DNA of 64,000 nucleotides. Origin: Solimonas marina (GTDB lineage: Bacteria; Pseudomonadota; Gammaproteobacteria; Nevskiales; Nevskiaceae). The position numbers and the translations under genes were made by a program. Positions 36,157-45,618 of this stretch are shown here, one piece after another; position 1 is the stretch's first letter; each line of letters begins with the position of its first letter. The stretch lies in the NCBI RefSeq assembly GCF_012241385.1, contig NZ_JAAVXB010000014.1, positions 45,772 through 109,771 on the forward strand. Reading direction: 5' to 3'. A model generated the notes under the pieces. The model was not told the DNA's origin. It was given only the letters and a program-made list of their open reading frames with translations, and made no database searches.

Positions 36157-37407
36157 ATGACCGAGTTCTACATCGCGATCTTGATTGTTTCGCTGGTCCT
36201 GCTGTTGCTCGCCGCGGCCAGCGGTCTGGTCAACGACCGGCTCTGGCTCTCCGAGCCGATGCTGTGCGTGGCGATCGGCATCGCCGTCGGACCCCTCGGC
36301 TTCGGCTGGCTCGCCGGACCACTGCGGCAGTCGCACATCGAACCGACAATGATCGAAGCGGCGCGCTTGGCGCTGTCGATCGCTGTCGTCGGTGCCGCGC
36401 TGCGCCTGCCGACCGGCTACGTGCGCCGGGCCTGGCGCGAACTGGCCGTGATTCTCGGTGCCGGCATGCTGATGACCTGGCTGCTCGGCGCGGCGCTGGC
36501 GATGCTGATCCTCGGCTGGGCGGCGCTGCCGGCGCTACTGCTGGCGGCGACGTTGGCGCCGACCGATCCGGTGCTCGCGGCCTCGATCGTCACCGGTCGC
36601 TTCGCCGACGACGTGATCCCGGACCGCCTGCGCAACACGATCAGCGCCGAGGCCGGCGCCAATGATGGTCTCGCCCTGCCGTTCGTGCTGATCCCGGCGG
36701 CGCTGCTGGTCCATCGCGGTGCCGTGCATGCCGCTTGGACGATGTGGTGGCAGACCTTCCTGTGGGAGGTCGGGGTCGCGCTGCTCATCGGCACAGCGAC
36801 CGGCTATCTCAGTGGCCACCTGCTGCGCTGGGCCAGCCGTCTGCGGGAAGCCGAAACCACCTCGCTGGTGACGATCGCGCTGTCGCTGGCGTTCGCGACG
36901 ATGGCCGCGTGCCGCCTGCTCGAAACCGACGGCATCCTGGCGTGCTTCGTCGCCGGCGTCTGGCTCAACGAGTCGCTGATTGGCAGCGCCGAGGAACGTC
37001 ACGATCGCTTTCATCAGGCGATCAGCCGCTTCTTCGAGCTGCCGTTCTTCGTATTCTTCGGCGTAATGCTGCCGTGGTCGCAGTGGCGCGAGATCGTGCC
37101 GCTCGCATTGCCGTTCGCGTTCGCGCTGCTGTTCATCCGCCGACCGCTGGCCTGGTGGCTGTTGTGGCGCTGGTTGCCGTCGCTGCGCAGCACGCGCGAA
37201 CACCTCTTCGTGGGCTGGTTCGGTCCGATCGGCATCGCCGCCGTGTTTTATGCGATGCAGTGGGGACAGAAGCTGCAGATTCCGCTGCTGTGGCCAGTCG
37301 TCAGTCTGGTCGCGGCGCTGTCCCTGCTGCTGCACGGCATCACGGCTACGCCACTGAGCCGGGTGCTGGTCGGTCGCGACGGGCGAGCGGCCAAATCATC
37401 GGCCTGA
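36157..37407 (+). CDS. Na+/H+ antiporter, CPA family
   Basis: A 416-aa multi-span membrane protein of the cation:proton antiporter (NhaP/CPA1-like) type. About 12 helices are visible. Conserved stretches include AIGIAVGPLGFGWLAGP, the ion-site LAATLAPTDPVLAASIVTGRF and the discontinuous helix NTISAEAGANDGLALPFV. It exchanges sodium or potassium for protons and so supports pH and salt homeostasis. ATG 36157 (MTEFYIAIL) puts the first helix at the N-terminus. An in-frame ATG at 36145 is also possible. There is no cytosolic regulatory tail. Confidence 0.88.
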   Translation: MTEFYIAILIVSLVLLLLAAASGLVNDRLWLSEPMLCVAIGIAVGPLGFGWLAGPLRQSHIEPTMIEAARLALSIAVVGAALRLPTGYVRRAWRELAVILGAGMLMTWLLGAALAMLILGWAALPALLLAATLAPTDPVLAASIVTGRFADDVIPDRLRNTISAEAGANDGLALPFVLIPAALLVHRGAVHAAWTMWWQTFLWEVGVALLIGTATGYLSGHLLRWASRLREAETTSLVTIALSLAFATMAACRLLETDGILACFVAGVWLNESLIGSAEERHDRFHQAISRFFELPFFVFFGVMLPWSQWREIVPLALPFAFALLFIRRPLAWWLLWRWLPSLRSTREHLFVGWFGPIGIAAVFYAMQWGQKLQIPLLWPVVSLVAALSLLLHGITATPLSRVLVGRDGRAAKSSA

Positions 37408-37417
37408 GCTCTCGGCG

Positions 37418-37655
37418 TCGAAGCGAAGCCGTCGGCGCTCAGCGTCAGGCAGCGGTCTATGCCGATCGCGGCGATGAACGCCTGGTCGTGACTGACCACG
37501 ACCAGGCCGCCGCGCCAGCGTTTCAGCGCTCGTTCCGGCTGCGCGAGGCTGCGCAGATCGAGATGGCGGTCCGCGTGAACCTCGTCGGCCATCCGGGCGC
37601 AGGCGGGTGCGCGCAGCGGCCCAGTCACGCAGGAGCAAGCCGCATCCGCTTAGCG
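37418..37655 (-). pseudogene. Decayed C-terminal fragment of an ABC-F ATPase
   Basis: On the minus strand, HLDLRSLAQPERALKRWRGGLVVVSHDQAFIAAIGIDRCLTL closely follows the end of an ABC-F protein: the post-Walker-B H-loop region with SHD and AFLxAIGxDR. The preceding DEPTNHLD is distorted to DEVHADRHLD, and upstream pieces such as KRMRLA and LLRDWAA lie in different frames, so frameshifts have occurred. The remainder of the gene is absent. It is evidence of gene loss between the antiporter and the GH15 gene. Confidence 0.65.
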
Positions 37656-37867
37656 TGAACCCGATTGCATGGCGTCAGCGGCGCGCAGCGTCCATCGCTC
37701 GGTCCCGGCCGCAGCGATGACACCCGTCTGCGGAATCCGGATCACCGGAAACCGATCACGACCGCAGCCATCGCAATCCGGCGCTTGCGCGTCGCCGTGA
37801 CGAAGCTCCACTTAAACAGGCTGCGATCCAGTACGCCAGCGGACAATCGAATGGAGGCGTTTCCTCA

Positions 37868-39643
37868 ATGACATCGATGATCCAGGACTACGCGATCATC
37901 GGCGACGGCCACAGTTGCGCGCTCGTCGCCCGGACCGGATCGATCGACTTTCTGTGCTGGCCGCGCTTCGACAGCGACGCCTGCTTCGCGGCGCTGCTGG
38001 GCGACGAGCGTCATGGCTGCTGGCTCATCTCGCCCAGCGGATATGTGGCCGAAACCACGCGACGCTACCGGCCGGACACGGCGACGCTCGAAACCGAGCA
38101 CGTCACCGAAACCGGTCGGGTCAGGGTGACGGACCTCATGCCCTGGCATGACGGCGCCACGGCCATCGTCCGCCTCGTCGAGGGCGTGGACGGCGAGGTG
38201 GAGATGGCGACCTCGCTGCGGCTGCGCTTCGGCAACGGACAGATCGTGCCGTGGGCGCAGGCGCACGAGCGCGGCCTCATATTCGAATCGGGGCCTGATC
38301 GCGTCACGCTCGATGCAGCCGTGGCGCTCGAAAAGAATGCGGACGATGCCACTGCGCGCTTCAGCGTCGGCAAGCACGACAAGCTCGCTTTCGTGCTGAG
38401 CCATTCGCCGTCGACGGCGCCGGCACCGCCGGTCCTCGACGTCGACGCCGTCATCCAGGCGACGGACAAGGCGTGGAAAGGCTGGATCGGCCGATTGAAG
38501 TCGAAGTGCGGCTGGGGCGCGTCGCTCAGGCGCTCGCTGATCACGCTGCGATTGCTGACCGACCGCGACAGCGGCGGCATCGCCGCCGCCGCGACTTTCG
38601 GCTTGCCGGAAATTCCCGGTGGACCGGCGAACTGGGATTACCGTTACTGCTGGTTGCGCGATTCGACCTTCATGCTCACCGCGTTGCTCAACGCCGGCTT
38701 TCACGAAGAAGCACAGCGCTGGCGAGACTGGATTCTGCGCGCGATCGGCGGCCGGCCGACGTCCATGCAGATCGTCTACCGGCTCGACGGCAGTCGCCGG
38801 CTCGACGAATACGAGTTCGGCGCGCTGCCCGGCTATCAAGGCTCGGTGCCGGTGCGCATCGGCAACGCCGCCTCGGGGCAGGTGCAGCTCGACGTTTTCG
38901 GCGAGCTGCTCGACAGCTTCGATGTTCTCGCGCGCGCCGGCATCGAACGCAGCCCACGTGTCGTCGAGCTGGAGACCGCGATCGTCGAGCATCTCGAACG
39001 GATCTGGGACCAGCCGAGCGCCGACATCTGGGAAAACCGCAACGACCCGCAGCGCTACACTTATTCACAGGTAATGGCATGGGTCGGCGTCACGCGCTTC
39101 GTCGCCGCACATGCCGACGACGAGCGCATCGATCGCGCACTGATCGCCCGGCTCAAGACGCTGAGCGAGGTCATCCATCGCACGGTCTGCGAGCGCGGCT
39201 ACAGCACCGAGCGCGGTCATTTCGTGCATTGCGACGGTGGCGACGCACTCGACGCATCCTTGCTGCTGCTGCCGCTGGTCGGCTTTCTGCCGGCCGATGA
39301 TCCACGAATCGCTGACACGATCGCGGCCATCGAGCAAAACCTGATGGAGGGCGGGCTGGTGCGGCGCAAACCGCTGCAGCCGGACGGCCACGACGAGGGC
39401 GCCTTCATCGCCTGCTCCTGCTGGTTGGCAGACTGCTACAAGATGCAGGGACGCGACGAGGAGGCGGCGACGCTGCTCGAGCGTGTCATCGGGCTGGCGA
39501 ACGATGTAGGCCTGCTCAGCGAAGAATACTCCGTGCGCAACCGCAGCCCGCTCGGCAATATCCCGCAGGCGCTGTCGCATCTCGGACTGATCAATACCGC
39601 GCTGTTCCTGTCAGGCCCCGTTCTGCAGCGAGCCGGCGGATGA
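37868..39643 (+). CDS. GH15 glucoamylase/trehalase-like hydrolase
   Basis: Glycoside hydrolase family 15, 591 aa. The N-terminal beta-sandwich starts IQDYAIIGDGHSCALVARTGSIDFLCWPRFDS. The (alpha/alpha)6 barrel carries WDYRYCWLRDSTF and, near the end, GLLSEEYSVRNRSPLGNIPQALSHLGLINTA, the region of catalytic Glu. Bacterial members act on trehalose or alpha-glucans. It lacks a signal peptide. GGAGG lies ten bases before the ATG. Its stop overlaps cyoA (ATGA), so it is in one operon with the terminal oxidase, an odd pairing. Confidence 0.9.
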   Translation: MTSMIQDYAIIGDGHSCALVARTGSIDFLCWPRFDSDACFAALLGDERHGCWLISPSGYVAETTRRYRPDTATLETEHVTETGRVRVTDLMPWHDGATAIVRLVEGVDGEVEMATSLRLRFGNGQIVPWAQAHERGLIFESGPDRVTLDAAVALEKNADDATARFSVGKHDKLAFVLSHSPSTAPAPPVLDVDAVIQATDKAWKGWIGRLKSKCGWGASLRRSLITLRLLTDRDSGGIAAAATFGLPEIPGGPANWDYRYCWLRDSTFMLTALLNAGFHEEAQRWRDWILRAIGGRPTSMQIVYRLDGSRRLDEYEFGALPGYQGSVPVRIGNAASGQVQLDVFGELLDSFDVLARAGIERSPRVVELETAIVEHLERIWDQPSADIWENRNDPQRYTYSQVMAWVGVTRFVAAHADDERIDRALIARLKTLSEVIHRTVCERGYSTERGHFVHCDGGDALDASLLLLPLVGFLPADDPRIADTIAAIEQNLMEGGLVRRKPLQPDGHDEGAFIACSCWLADCYKMQGRDEEAATLLERVIGLANDVGLLSEEYSVRNRSPLGNIPQALSHLGLINTALFLSGPVLQRAGG

Positions 39644-40494
39644 TGCTCGCGCCTCGTCTTCTGCGCCTGCTCGCCGCGCTGCCGCTGCTCGCTCTCGGCG
39701 GCTGCGCGGCGCTCGAGCATGGCGTGATGAATCACGCCGGTCCGATTGCCGCGAGTCATTGGCATCTGTATGTGATCGTCGGCGTCGTGCTGGTCGCCGT
39801 CGCCGGGCCGGTGCTGCTGCTGACGCCGCTGATCGCCTGGCACTACCGGCTGTCGAACAAGAGGCATGCCTTCCGGCCGAAGTGGGATTTCTCCTGGACG
39901 CTCGAAGGTCTGATCTGGATTCCGCCGATCGGTATCGTCATCGGTCTCAGCGTGCTGCTCTGGGACTACACGCACATGCTCGATCCGTACCGGCCGATCG
40001 CGTCGGGGCAAGCGCCGCTCGAGGTGCAGGCCGTGGGCCTGGACTGGAAATGGCTGTTCATCTATCCCGACGAGCACATCGCGACGATCAACCGCCTGAC
40101 GATCCCGGCCGGACGCCCCGTGCACCTGCGCCTGACCAGCGGCACCGTGATGCAGTCCTTGCTGATCCCGCGGCTCGCAGGGCAGATCTATGCGATGACC
40201 GGCATGGTCAGCCAGCTCAATCTGGCCGCATCGCATCCTGGCGTCTTCCTCGGCGAGAACACCCAGTTCAACGGCAAGGGCTTCCAGGATCAGAAGTTCA
40301 ACGTGGTGGCGCTGCCGCCGGCCGATTACCCGAAGTGGGTAGGGCAGGCCCGCGCATCCGGGCATCCGTTCGACGCCGATGATTTCGCCGGCCTGTTCCA
40401 CAAATCGTCGCCGTCGCAGCCGGTCGTGTTCTCGTCGGCGCCGCCGCATCTGTTCCGGCAGATCATCGTCCGCTCGCAGGAAACCGGATCATGA
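39640..40494 (+). CDS. cyoA: Cytochrome bo3-type quinol oxidase subunit II
   Basis: A 284-aa lipoprotein with lipobox LALGGC (C22), two TM helices (about 46-68 and 90-112) and a periplasmic cupredoxin fold (LDWKWLFIYPDEHIATINRL). The CuA ligands of cytochrome c oxidases are absent (IPRLAGQIYAMTGM replaces the Cys/His loop), so it is a quinol oxidase subunit. First of the cyo genes, coupled to the GH15 gene before it and to cyoB after it by ATGA overlaps. Confidence 0.92.
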   Translation: MMLAPRLLRLLAALPLLALGGCAALEHGVMNHAGPIAASHWHLYVIVGVVLVAVAGPVLLLTPLIAWHYRLSNKRHAFRPKWDFSWTLEGLIWIPPIGIVIGLSVLLWDYTHMLDPYRPIASGQAPLEVQAVGLDWKWLFIYPDEHIATINRLTIPAGRPVHLRLTSGTVMQSLLIPRLAGQIYAMTGMVSQLNLAASHPGVFLGENTQFNGKGFQDQKFNVVALPPADYPKWVGQARASGHPFDADDFAGLFHKSSPSQPVVFSSAPPHLFRQIIVRSQETGS

Positions 40495-42575
40495 CCGACG
40501 GCATCCTTCCCGCGGTCCTCGGCCGCTTCGAATGGCAGTCACTGCCATTCGTGCGCGCCTGGGAGCATCCGAACGCCAGCGAGATCGTCGGCGCCGGCGC
40601 CGGTGCGGTCGTCATCATCGGCGCCATCCTCGTCGCGGCCCTGATCACGCGGCTCGGCAAATGGCGCTATCTGTGGTCGGAGTGGTTCACGAGCGTCGAC
40701 CACAAGAAGATCGGCATCATGTACATCGTACTGGCGTTCGTGATGCTCAGCCGCGCGCTGATCGAAGGCGTGCTGATGCGCATGCAGCAGGCGACGGCCG
40801 TCAACAGTCCCGGCTTCATCGCGCCCGATCACTTCGCGCAGCTGTTCAGCACGCATGGCACGATCATGATCTTCTTCATGGCGATGCCGTTCCTGACCGG
40901 CCTCATCAACTATGTGATGCCGCTGCAGATCGGCAGCCGCGATGTCGCGTTTCCGGTGCTCAACTCGGTGAGCCTGTGGCTGACCGCCGCCGCCGCCGCG
41001 CTGGTCATGGCCTCGCTCGTCGTCGGCCGCTTCTCGACCGGCGGCTGGAGCGGCTACCCGCCGTACACGGAACTCGCGTTCAGCCCCGGCGTCGGCACGG
41101 ACTACTGGATCTGGGCGGTGACGTTGGGCTCGGTCGGCTCGACGCTGACCGGCATCAACTTCGCCGTCACCATCTACAAGATGCGCTGCGCCGGCATGCG
41201 CCTGATGCGGATGCCGCTGTTCGTCTGGACGGCGCTGTGCACCAGCATCCTGATGATCTTCGCGATGCCGCCGCTGACCGTCGCCACCGCGCTGCTGGCG
41301 CTGGACCGCTATCTGGACTTCCACTTCTTCACGAACGACCTTGGCGGCAACATGATGAACTACGCCAATCTGTTCTGGCTGTTCGGACATCCCGAGGTCT
41401 ACATCCTCATCCTGCCGGCGTTCGGCGTGTTCTCGGAAGTGGTGTCGACGTTCTCGAGCAAGCAGCTCTACGGCTATACCTCGCTGGTGATCGCCACAGC
41501 CGTGATCACAGTGCTGTCGTTCACGGTCTGGGTGCATCACTTCTTCACGATGGGGCAGGCGGCCGACATCAACGCCGCGTTCGGCATCGCGACGATGGCA
41601 ATCGGCGTACCAACCGGCGTCAAGATCTACGACTGGATCTGGACCATGTTCCTCGGCCGCGTGCGCTTCACGGTGCCGATGCTGTTCTCGTTGGCGTTCA
41701 TGATGACCTTCGTGCTCGGCGGCTTCACCGGCATCCTTCTCGCGTTTCCTCCGCTCGATTATCTGGCGCACAACACGCTGTTTCTGGTCGCACACTTTCA
41801 CAACATGCTGATCCCGGGCCTGCTGTACGGCATGCTCGCCGGTTATCACTACTGGTTCCCGAAAGCCTTCGGCTTCCGGCTCGACGAAAAGTGGGGGCGC
41901 ATCTCGTTCGGCTGCTGGGTGCTGGGCTTCTATCTGGCGTTCATGCCGCTCTACGTGCTCGGCGCATCGGGCATGGCACGACGCACGCAGGCGGTATTCG
42001 AACCCTCGTTTCGTCCGTGGCTCTACGTCGCCGGCATCGGTGCGCTGCTGCTGGCCGGCGCGCTGGCGTCGCTGTTCGTGCAGCTGTGGGTCAGCGTGCG
42101 CGATCGCAAGGCCAATCGCGTATTCGCCGGCGACCCCTGGGACGGCCGCGGGCTCGAATGGTCGATCTCCGCGCCGCCGCCCGAATACAACTTCGCCGTG
42201 TTGCCGCAGGTTAACAGCCGCCATCCGTTCCACGACGGCAAGCGCCAGGACGACCCGTACGCGCCGCCGCGGGCGTACGAGGACATCACGCTGCCCAGGA
42301 ACAGCATGACCGGACCGGCGATCGGCATCCTCGCCGCCGCCGCGGCGTTCGGTCTGGTCTGGCATATGTGGTGGCTGGCGATCATCGGCGCGCTGGCGAT
42401 CAGTGCCGTCGTCATCGCACGCAGCTTTGCGCGCGACGTCGAGCACACCATCAGCGCCGACGAGGTGCAGCGCACCGAACAGCGCTGGCTGCGAGCGGCC
42501 GCCAACGCCGCACCGATCCCGCGCGAGCTGGAGATGACGTCCGCCAATCAGGGTCTGGCCGAGGTCTCGGCATGA
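40491..42575 (+). CDS. cyoB: Cytochrome bo3-type quinol oxidase subunit I
   Basis: The 694-aa haem-copper core. Low-spin haem His is in FSTHGTIMIFFMAMPF. The CuB/haem o3 site is GHPEVYILILPAFG with the cross-linked His/Tyr, then VHHFFTMG and VAHFHNMLIPG. K-channel and D-channel residues lie in the usual places. It oxidises ubiquinol, reduces oxygen and pumps protons. The extra C-terminal helices of the CyoB type are present. Coupled to cyoC by ATGA. Confidence 0.95.
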   Translation: MTDGILPAVLGRFEWQSLPFVRAWEHPNASEIVGAGAGAVVIIGAILVAALITRLGKWRYLWSEWFTSVDHKKIGIMYIVLAFVMLSRALIEGVLMRMQQATAVNSPGFIAPDHFAQLFSTHGTIMIFFMAMPFLTGLINYVMPLQIGSRDVAFPVLNSVSLWLTAAAAALVMASLVVGRFSTGGWSGYPPYTELAFSPGVGTDYWIWAVTLGSVGSTLTGINFAVTIYKMRCAGMRLMRMPLFVWTALCTSILMIFAMPPLTVATALLALDRYLDFHFFTNDLGGNMMNYANLFWLFGHPEVYILILPAFGVFSEVVSTFSSKQLYGYTSLVIATAVITVLSFTVWVHHFFTMGQAADINAAFGIATMAIGVPTGVKIYDWIWTMFLGRVRFTVPMLFSLAFMMTFVLGGFTGILLAFPPLDYLAHNTLFLVAHFHNMLIPGLLYGMLAGYHYWFPKAFGFRLDEKWGRISFGCWVLGFYLAFMPLYVLGASGMARRTQAVFEPSFRPWLYVAGIGALLLAGALASLFVQLWVSVRDRKANRVFAGDPWDGRGLEWSISAPPPEYNFAVLPQVNSRHPFHDGKRQDDPYAPPRAYEDITLPRNSMTGPAIGILAAAAAFGLVWHMWWLAIIGALAISAVVIARSFARDVEHTISADEVQRTEQRWLRAAANAAPIPRELEMTSANQGLAEVSA

Positions 42576-43198
42576 GCGCCGACGAAGTCAGGCAGGCCGG
42601 CCTCGAACTCGGTCGCAACGACCTGCTGACGCACGAGCAGGCCGGCAGCGCGATCTTCGGCTTTTGGGTGTTCCTGATGAGCGACGCAGTGATCTTCGCG
42701 CTGCTGTTCGCCACCTATGGCGTGATGCTGCCGGCCACGGTCGGCGGCCCGACGCCGGCCGACGAATACAAGCTCGTGCCGACGCTGATCGAAACCGTGC
42801 TGCTGCTGACCAGCAGTTTCACCTTCGGCTTGGCATCGGTGGCGATGAAGCACGGCGCCTCGCGCCGACAGCTGCTCGGCTGGCTAGGGGTCACGCTGAT
42901 CCTCGGCATCGGCTTTCTCGGCATGGAGCTGCACGACTTCATGATCATGTTCAGCGACGGCGCCGTGCCAAGCCGCAGCGGCTACCTTTCGTCATTCTTC
43001 GCGCTGGTGCCGCTGCACGGGCTCCACGTCTTCTTCGGCAGCGTCTGGATCGTCGTCATGATGGTGCAGGTACTGACGTTCGGGCTGGACGCCCGCGTCA
43101 AGGTCAACCTGCAGCGCCTGGGGCTGTTCTGGCATTTCCTCGACGTCGTCTGGATCGCGATCTTCTCGGTCGTCTACCTGCAAGGGATGATCCAATGA
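42572..43198 (+). CDS. cyoC: Cytochrome bo3-type quinol oxidase subunit III
   Basis: A 208-aa membrane protein with five helices: FGFWVFLMSDAVIFALLFATYGV, VLLLTSSFTFGLASVAM, GWLGVTLILGIGFLGMELHDF, LVPLHGLHVFFGSVWIVVMM and FLDVVWIAIFSVVYL. It stabilises the oxidase core. The start overlaps cyoB and the end overlaps cyoD, both as ATGA. Confidence 0.93.
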   Translation: MSADEVRQAGLELGRNDLLTHEQAGSAIFGFWVFLMSDAVIFALLFATYGVMLPATVGGPTPADEYKLVPTLIETVLLLTSSFTFGLASVAMKHGASRRQLLGWLGVTLILGIGFLGMELHDFMIMFSDGAVPSRSGYLSSFFALVPLHGLHVFFGSVWIVVMMVQVLTFGLDARVKVNLQRLGLFWHFLDVVWIAIFSVVYLQGMIQ

Positions 43199-43509
43199 TC
43201 CGACAAAGCGACCGCAAGCGCAGCGAGATCCGCACGTACGTGACCGGCTACGTCCTGGCGCTGCTGCTCAGCGCCGCGGCGTTCGCCGCCGTGCGCTGGC
43301 AGCACGCCACCCCGACCTCCGCATTCGCAGTTGTGCTTGCACTGGCGCTCGCGCAGATGGTGGTGCACTTCCGCTACTTCCTGCACATCAGCCTGCAGAG
43401 ATCCGCGCGAGACGATTTACAACTGGTGCTGTTTTCAGCTGTGATAGCCGGCTTGATGGTGGCGGGGACGCTCGTCATTCTCTTTGATCTGAAAGCAAGG
43501 ATGTCCTGA
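43195..43509 (+). CDS. cyoD: Cytochrome bo3-type quinol oxidase subunit IV
   Basis: A 104-aa protein with three helices (VTGYVLALLLSAAAFAAV, SAFAVVLALALAQMVVHFRYFLH, LVLFSAVIAGLMVAGTLVILF), the size and layout of CyoD. No cyoE haem O synthase follows, so the chromosome must supply it if haem O is used. Confidence 0.9.
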   Translation: MIRQSDRKRSEIRTYVTGYVLALLLSAAAFAAVRWQHATPTSAFAVVLALALAQMVVHFRYFLHISLQRSARDDLQLVLFSAVIAGLMVAGTLVILFDLKARMS

Positions 43510-43673
43510 AAAGCACGCTTTCCTTTCGCTGAAGCCGCTGATGTTTTGCTCGGACCCGGCGAGGGCTCTTCGGGGTACACGCAAAGGCTACTGCTGGGAG
43601 TCTCGTCAGTGCAGGCCTTGTTCAGCGCTGCCGTGCCATAGTGAAAAGCATTCAGGAAGAGAACGGAGGGGCC

Positions 43674-43898
43674 ATGTCTAATACGTCCAGATCATCTAAT
43701 CGTAACTCTCGCAAGTATGGAGAAGCCGCCTCGAAATACGTAGAGTCAGCCGTGCGGCGGGCTGAAAACGGAACCTTGAAAGATAGCCACGGAACTACCG
43801 TCAAGAGCCACCGGCAGGCCGTGGCCATAGGTCTATCCGAAGCGCGCCGAAAAGGCGCAAAGGTTCCCCCGCGTTCAAAGCCGACGGCAAAGAGATAG
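43674..43898 (+). CDS. DUF6496-type small basic protein
   Basis: A 74-aa basic protein: KYGEAASKYVESAVRRAENGTLKDSHGTTVKSHRQAVAIGLSEARRKGAKVPP, the repeat pattern of the DUF6496 family found near stress genes. The ATG at 43674 has GGAGGGG two bases upstream of CC. The function is unknown, and nucleic-acid binding is plausible from charge only. From here to about 46.9 kb the DNA is less GC-rich than on either side. Confidence 0.78.
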   Translation: MSNTSRSSNRNSRKYGEAASKYVESAVRRAENGTLKDSHGTTVKSHRQAVAIGLSEARRKGAKVPPRSKPTAKR

Positions 43899-43991
43899 GC
43901 AATACGCGCAAGGCAAGCAAAAAGTTCATCCATCTCACGGCCGTGATATTCGCGATCCATATCGAGGACTATCGAGTGTCGTGCTTTTGGC

Positions 43992-44882
43992 TCAAGGGAT
44001 TGGGTTTCCCCCAGTTACACCATAAACCTCTCCGGTAACAAAGCTCGATTCCTGTGATGCAAGGAGTACGTAGATCGGTGCACACTCCGCCGGCTGCCCG
44101 GGGCGACGCAGCGGGGTATTCTCTCCGAAATTTGGAATATGCTCGCTGGGCTGACCGCCGCTAGGCTGAAGCACTGTCCAGATCGGGCCGGGAGCTACTG
44201 CGTTCACTCGAATCCCATCGGCCGCCACTTCCTTAGCAAGAGCTTTGGTGAACCCCATAATGGCCGATTTTGTCGATGCGTAGTCAAGCAAAGTTGGAGA
44301 CTGCACGTATGACTGAATCGACGCAGTATTAATAATAGATCCACCGGGAGACAGGTGAGGCAATGCTGCTTTGCAAATCCAGAACATTGCATAAACATTT
44401 GTTTTAAATGTCTTGTCGAACTGCTCTGTTGAAATGTCGAGAATGCTTCGTTGAGTCACCTGCTTGCCAGCGATGTTGACTACGATGTCGAGGCCGCCGA
44501 GTTCTCGCACGGCGTCCCCCACAAGTTTCGTGCAGAATGCTTCGTCTGTGATGTCTCCAGGCAGGAGTACGCATTTCCGCTGTGCCTGATGAACGGCCGC
44601 GATGGTCGTCTTTGCATCAAGTTCCTCCTGTGGTAGGTAATTGATCGCCACGTCGGCGCCCTCACGAGCGAACGCGATGGCCACGGCTTTTCCAATGCCC
44701 GAGTCGCCGCCCGTTATGAGAGCTCGTCGCCCGTCAAGTCTCCCGAAACCGACGTACGAGGATTCACCGCAGTCAGGCATCGGCTTCATATTTTTGTCGA
44801 GCCCAGGGCTGAGCTGACTTTGAGCCGGGAATGGGGGCCTAGGATACTGTGTGAGTGGATTCTGCTTCGTGTACTGATTCAT
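43992..44882 (-). CDS. SDR oxidoreductase, YghA/general-stress type
   Basis: A 296-aa SDR with the long N-terminus of the stress-induced group (MNQYTKQNPLTQYPRPPFPAQSQLSPGLDKNMKPMPDCGESSYVG). Cofactor motif TGGDSGIGKAVAIAFAREGADVAINYL suggests NADP. VVNIAGKQ replaces NNAG, catalytic Ser is in NTASIQSY, and Tyr/Lys are in YASTKSA. Homologues such as YghA/YhdG-like proteins reduce aldehydes or ketones. The substrate is unknown. It is monocistronic. Confidence 0.9.
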   Translation of the reverse strand: MNQYTKQNPLTQYPRPPFPAQSQLSPGLDKNMKPMPDCGESSYVGFGRLDGRRALITGGDSGIGKAVAIAFAREGADVAINYLPQEELDAKTTIAAVHQAQRKCVLLPGDITDEAFCTKLVGDAVRELGGLDIVVNIAGKQVTQRSILDISTEQFDKTFKTNVYAMFWICKAALPHLSPGGSIINTASIQSYVQSPTLLDYASTKSAIMGFTKALAKEVAADGIRVNAVAPGPIWTVLQPSGGQPSEHIPNFGENTPLRRPGQPAECAPIYVLLASQESSFVTGEVYGVTGGNPIP

Positions 44883-45618
44883 AAATTATCCTCTACGTGA
44901 AAAATTTAAAGAAGTTATAACTCGGAATTTCTTTGAACATTGAATAAAGCATTCCTTCTTCTTTGAAAATTTGCATATCGCATGAATTTTAATCCTCAAG
45001 CTCCTCTCGATCGTGCTTATGTGACGATAGCAAAGTGATACCTGGTGGACCGACAAAGCCGAAGTGCTGAAGATGAGGGTTCGTAGTCCAATATCTATGG
45101 AGCTGTAGCGGCGTAGCTAATTCAACATTTATCCTCGCGTTATCTGTACGCATTGTTGGCTCGCAGCAGATTCCTCCTTCGACCGACTACCTTGCTCAGC
45201 TCAACGCATCCCACAGCAGCTTTGCCGCGCTTGTTGGCTTCCATCTCGCGGTCATAATTAGAGCTCAGTTGCCTCTTAATCTTGCCTGTCCGTGCTCCCG
45301 GTTCCGGGTTTTCGACGGGAAATTTCCTTGTCATTTTTTGCGCCCATGAAGTCTTACTCCTACGGCTAGCATGGCGGATGCCTGTGTTTAGTGGTCTTTG
45401 AAAGTGTTCGTGCTGATAAGTTCGCCCGAGGTTCATGCTGGCCAGTGATAGCTCGGAAAAGCCAGACGCTGGGTGAAAAGTGGCTTTAATTTTGCCTAAT
45501 ACTCGGCAACTCAAATCAACAGTCTGCCGATGCGAGCGATCGATGCGCTTTTTTAGGCGGTGGCTACTTGGTATGCCAGCCTCTAGTGGTCGTGAACTTA
45601 TCGGCGAGGAGCACGACT
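44883..45618. other. Region upstream of SDR and DUF4396 genes
   Basis: AT-rich near 44883-45010, probably the SDR promoter. It includes one possible small basic protein on the minus strand, listed separately. Nothing else is supported. Confidence 0.45.
45140..45334 (-). CDS. Possible small basic protein
   Basis: From an ATG at 45334 the frame gives 64 residues, MTRKFPVENPEPGARTGKIKRQLSSNYDREMEANKRGKAA... and so on, strongly basic like the other small proteins of this stretch. No clear ribosome site and no known family. The frame is open to 45514. Confidence 0.33.
   Translation of the reverse strand: MTRKFPVENPEPGARTGKIKRQLSSNYDREMEANKRGKAAVGCVELSKVVGRRRNLLRANNAYR

Noticed and set aside
40539..42446. 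635-aa minus-strand open frame
   Set aside because: Opposite cyoB, whose haem and copper ligands are all readable. The composition is shadow-like.
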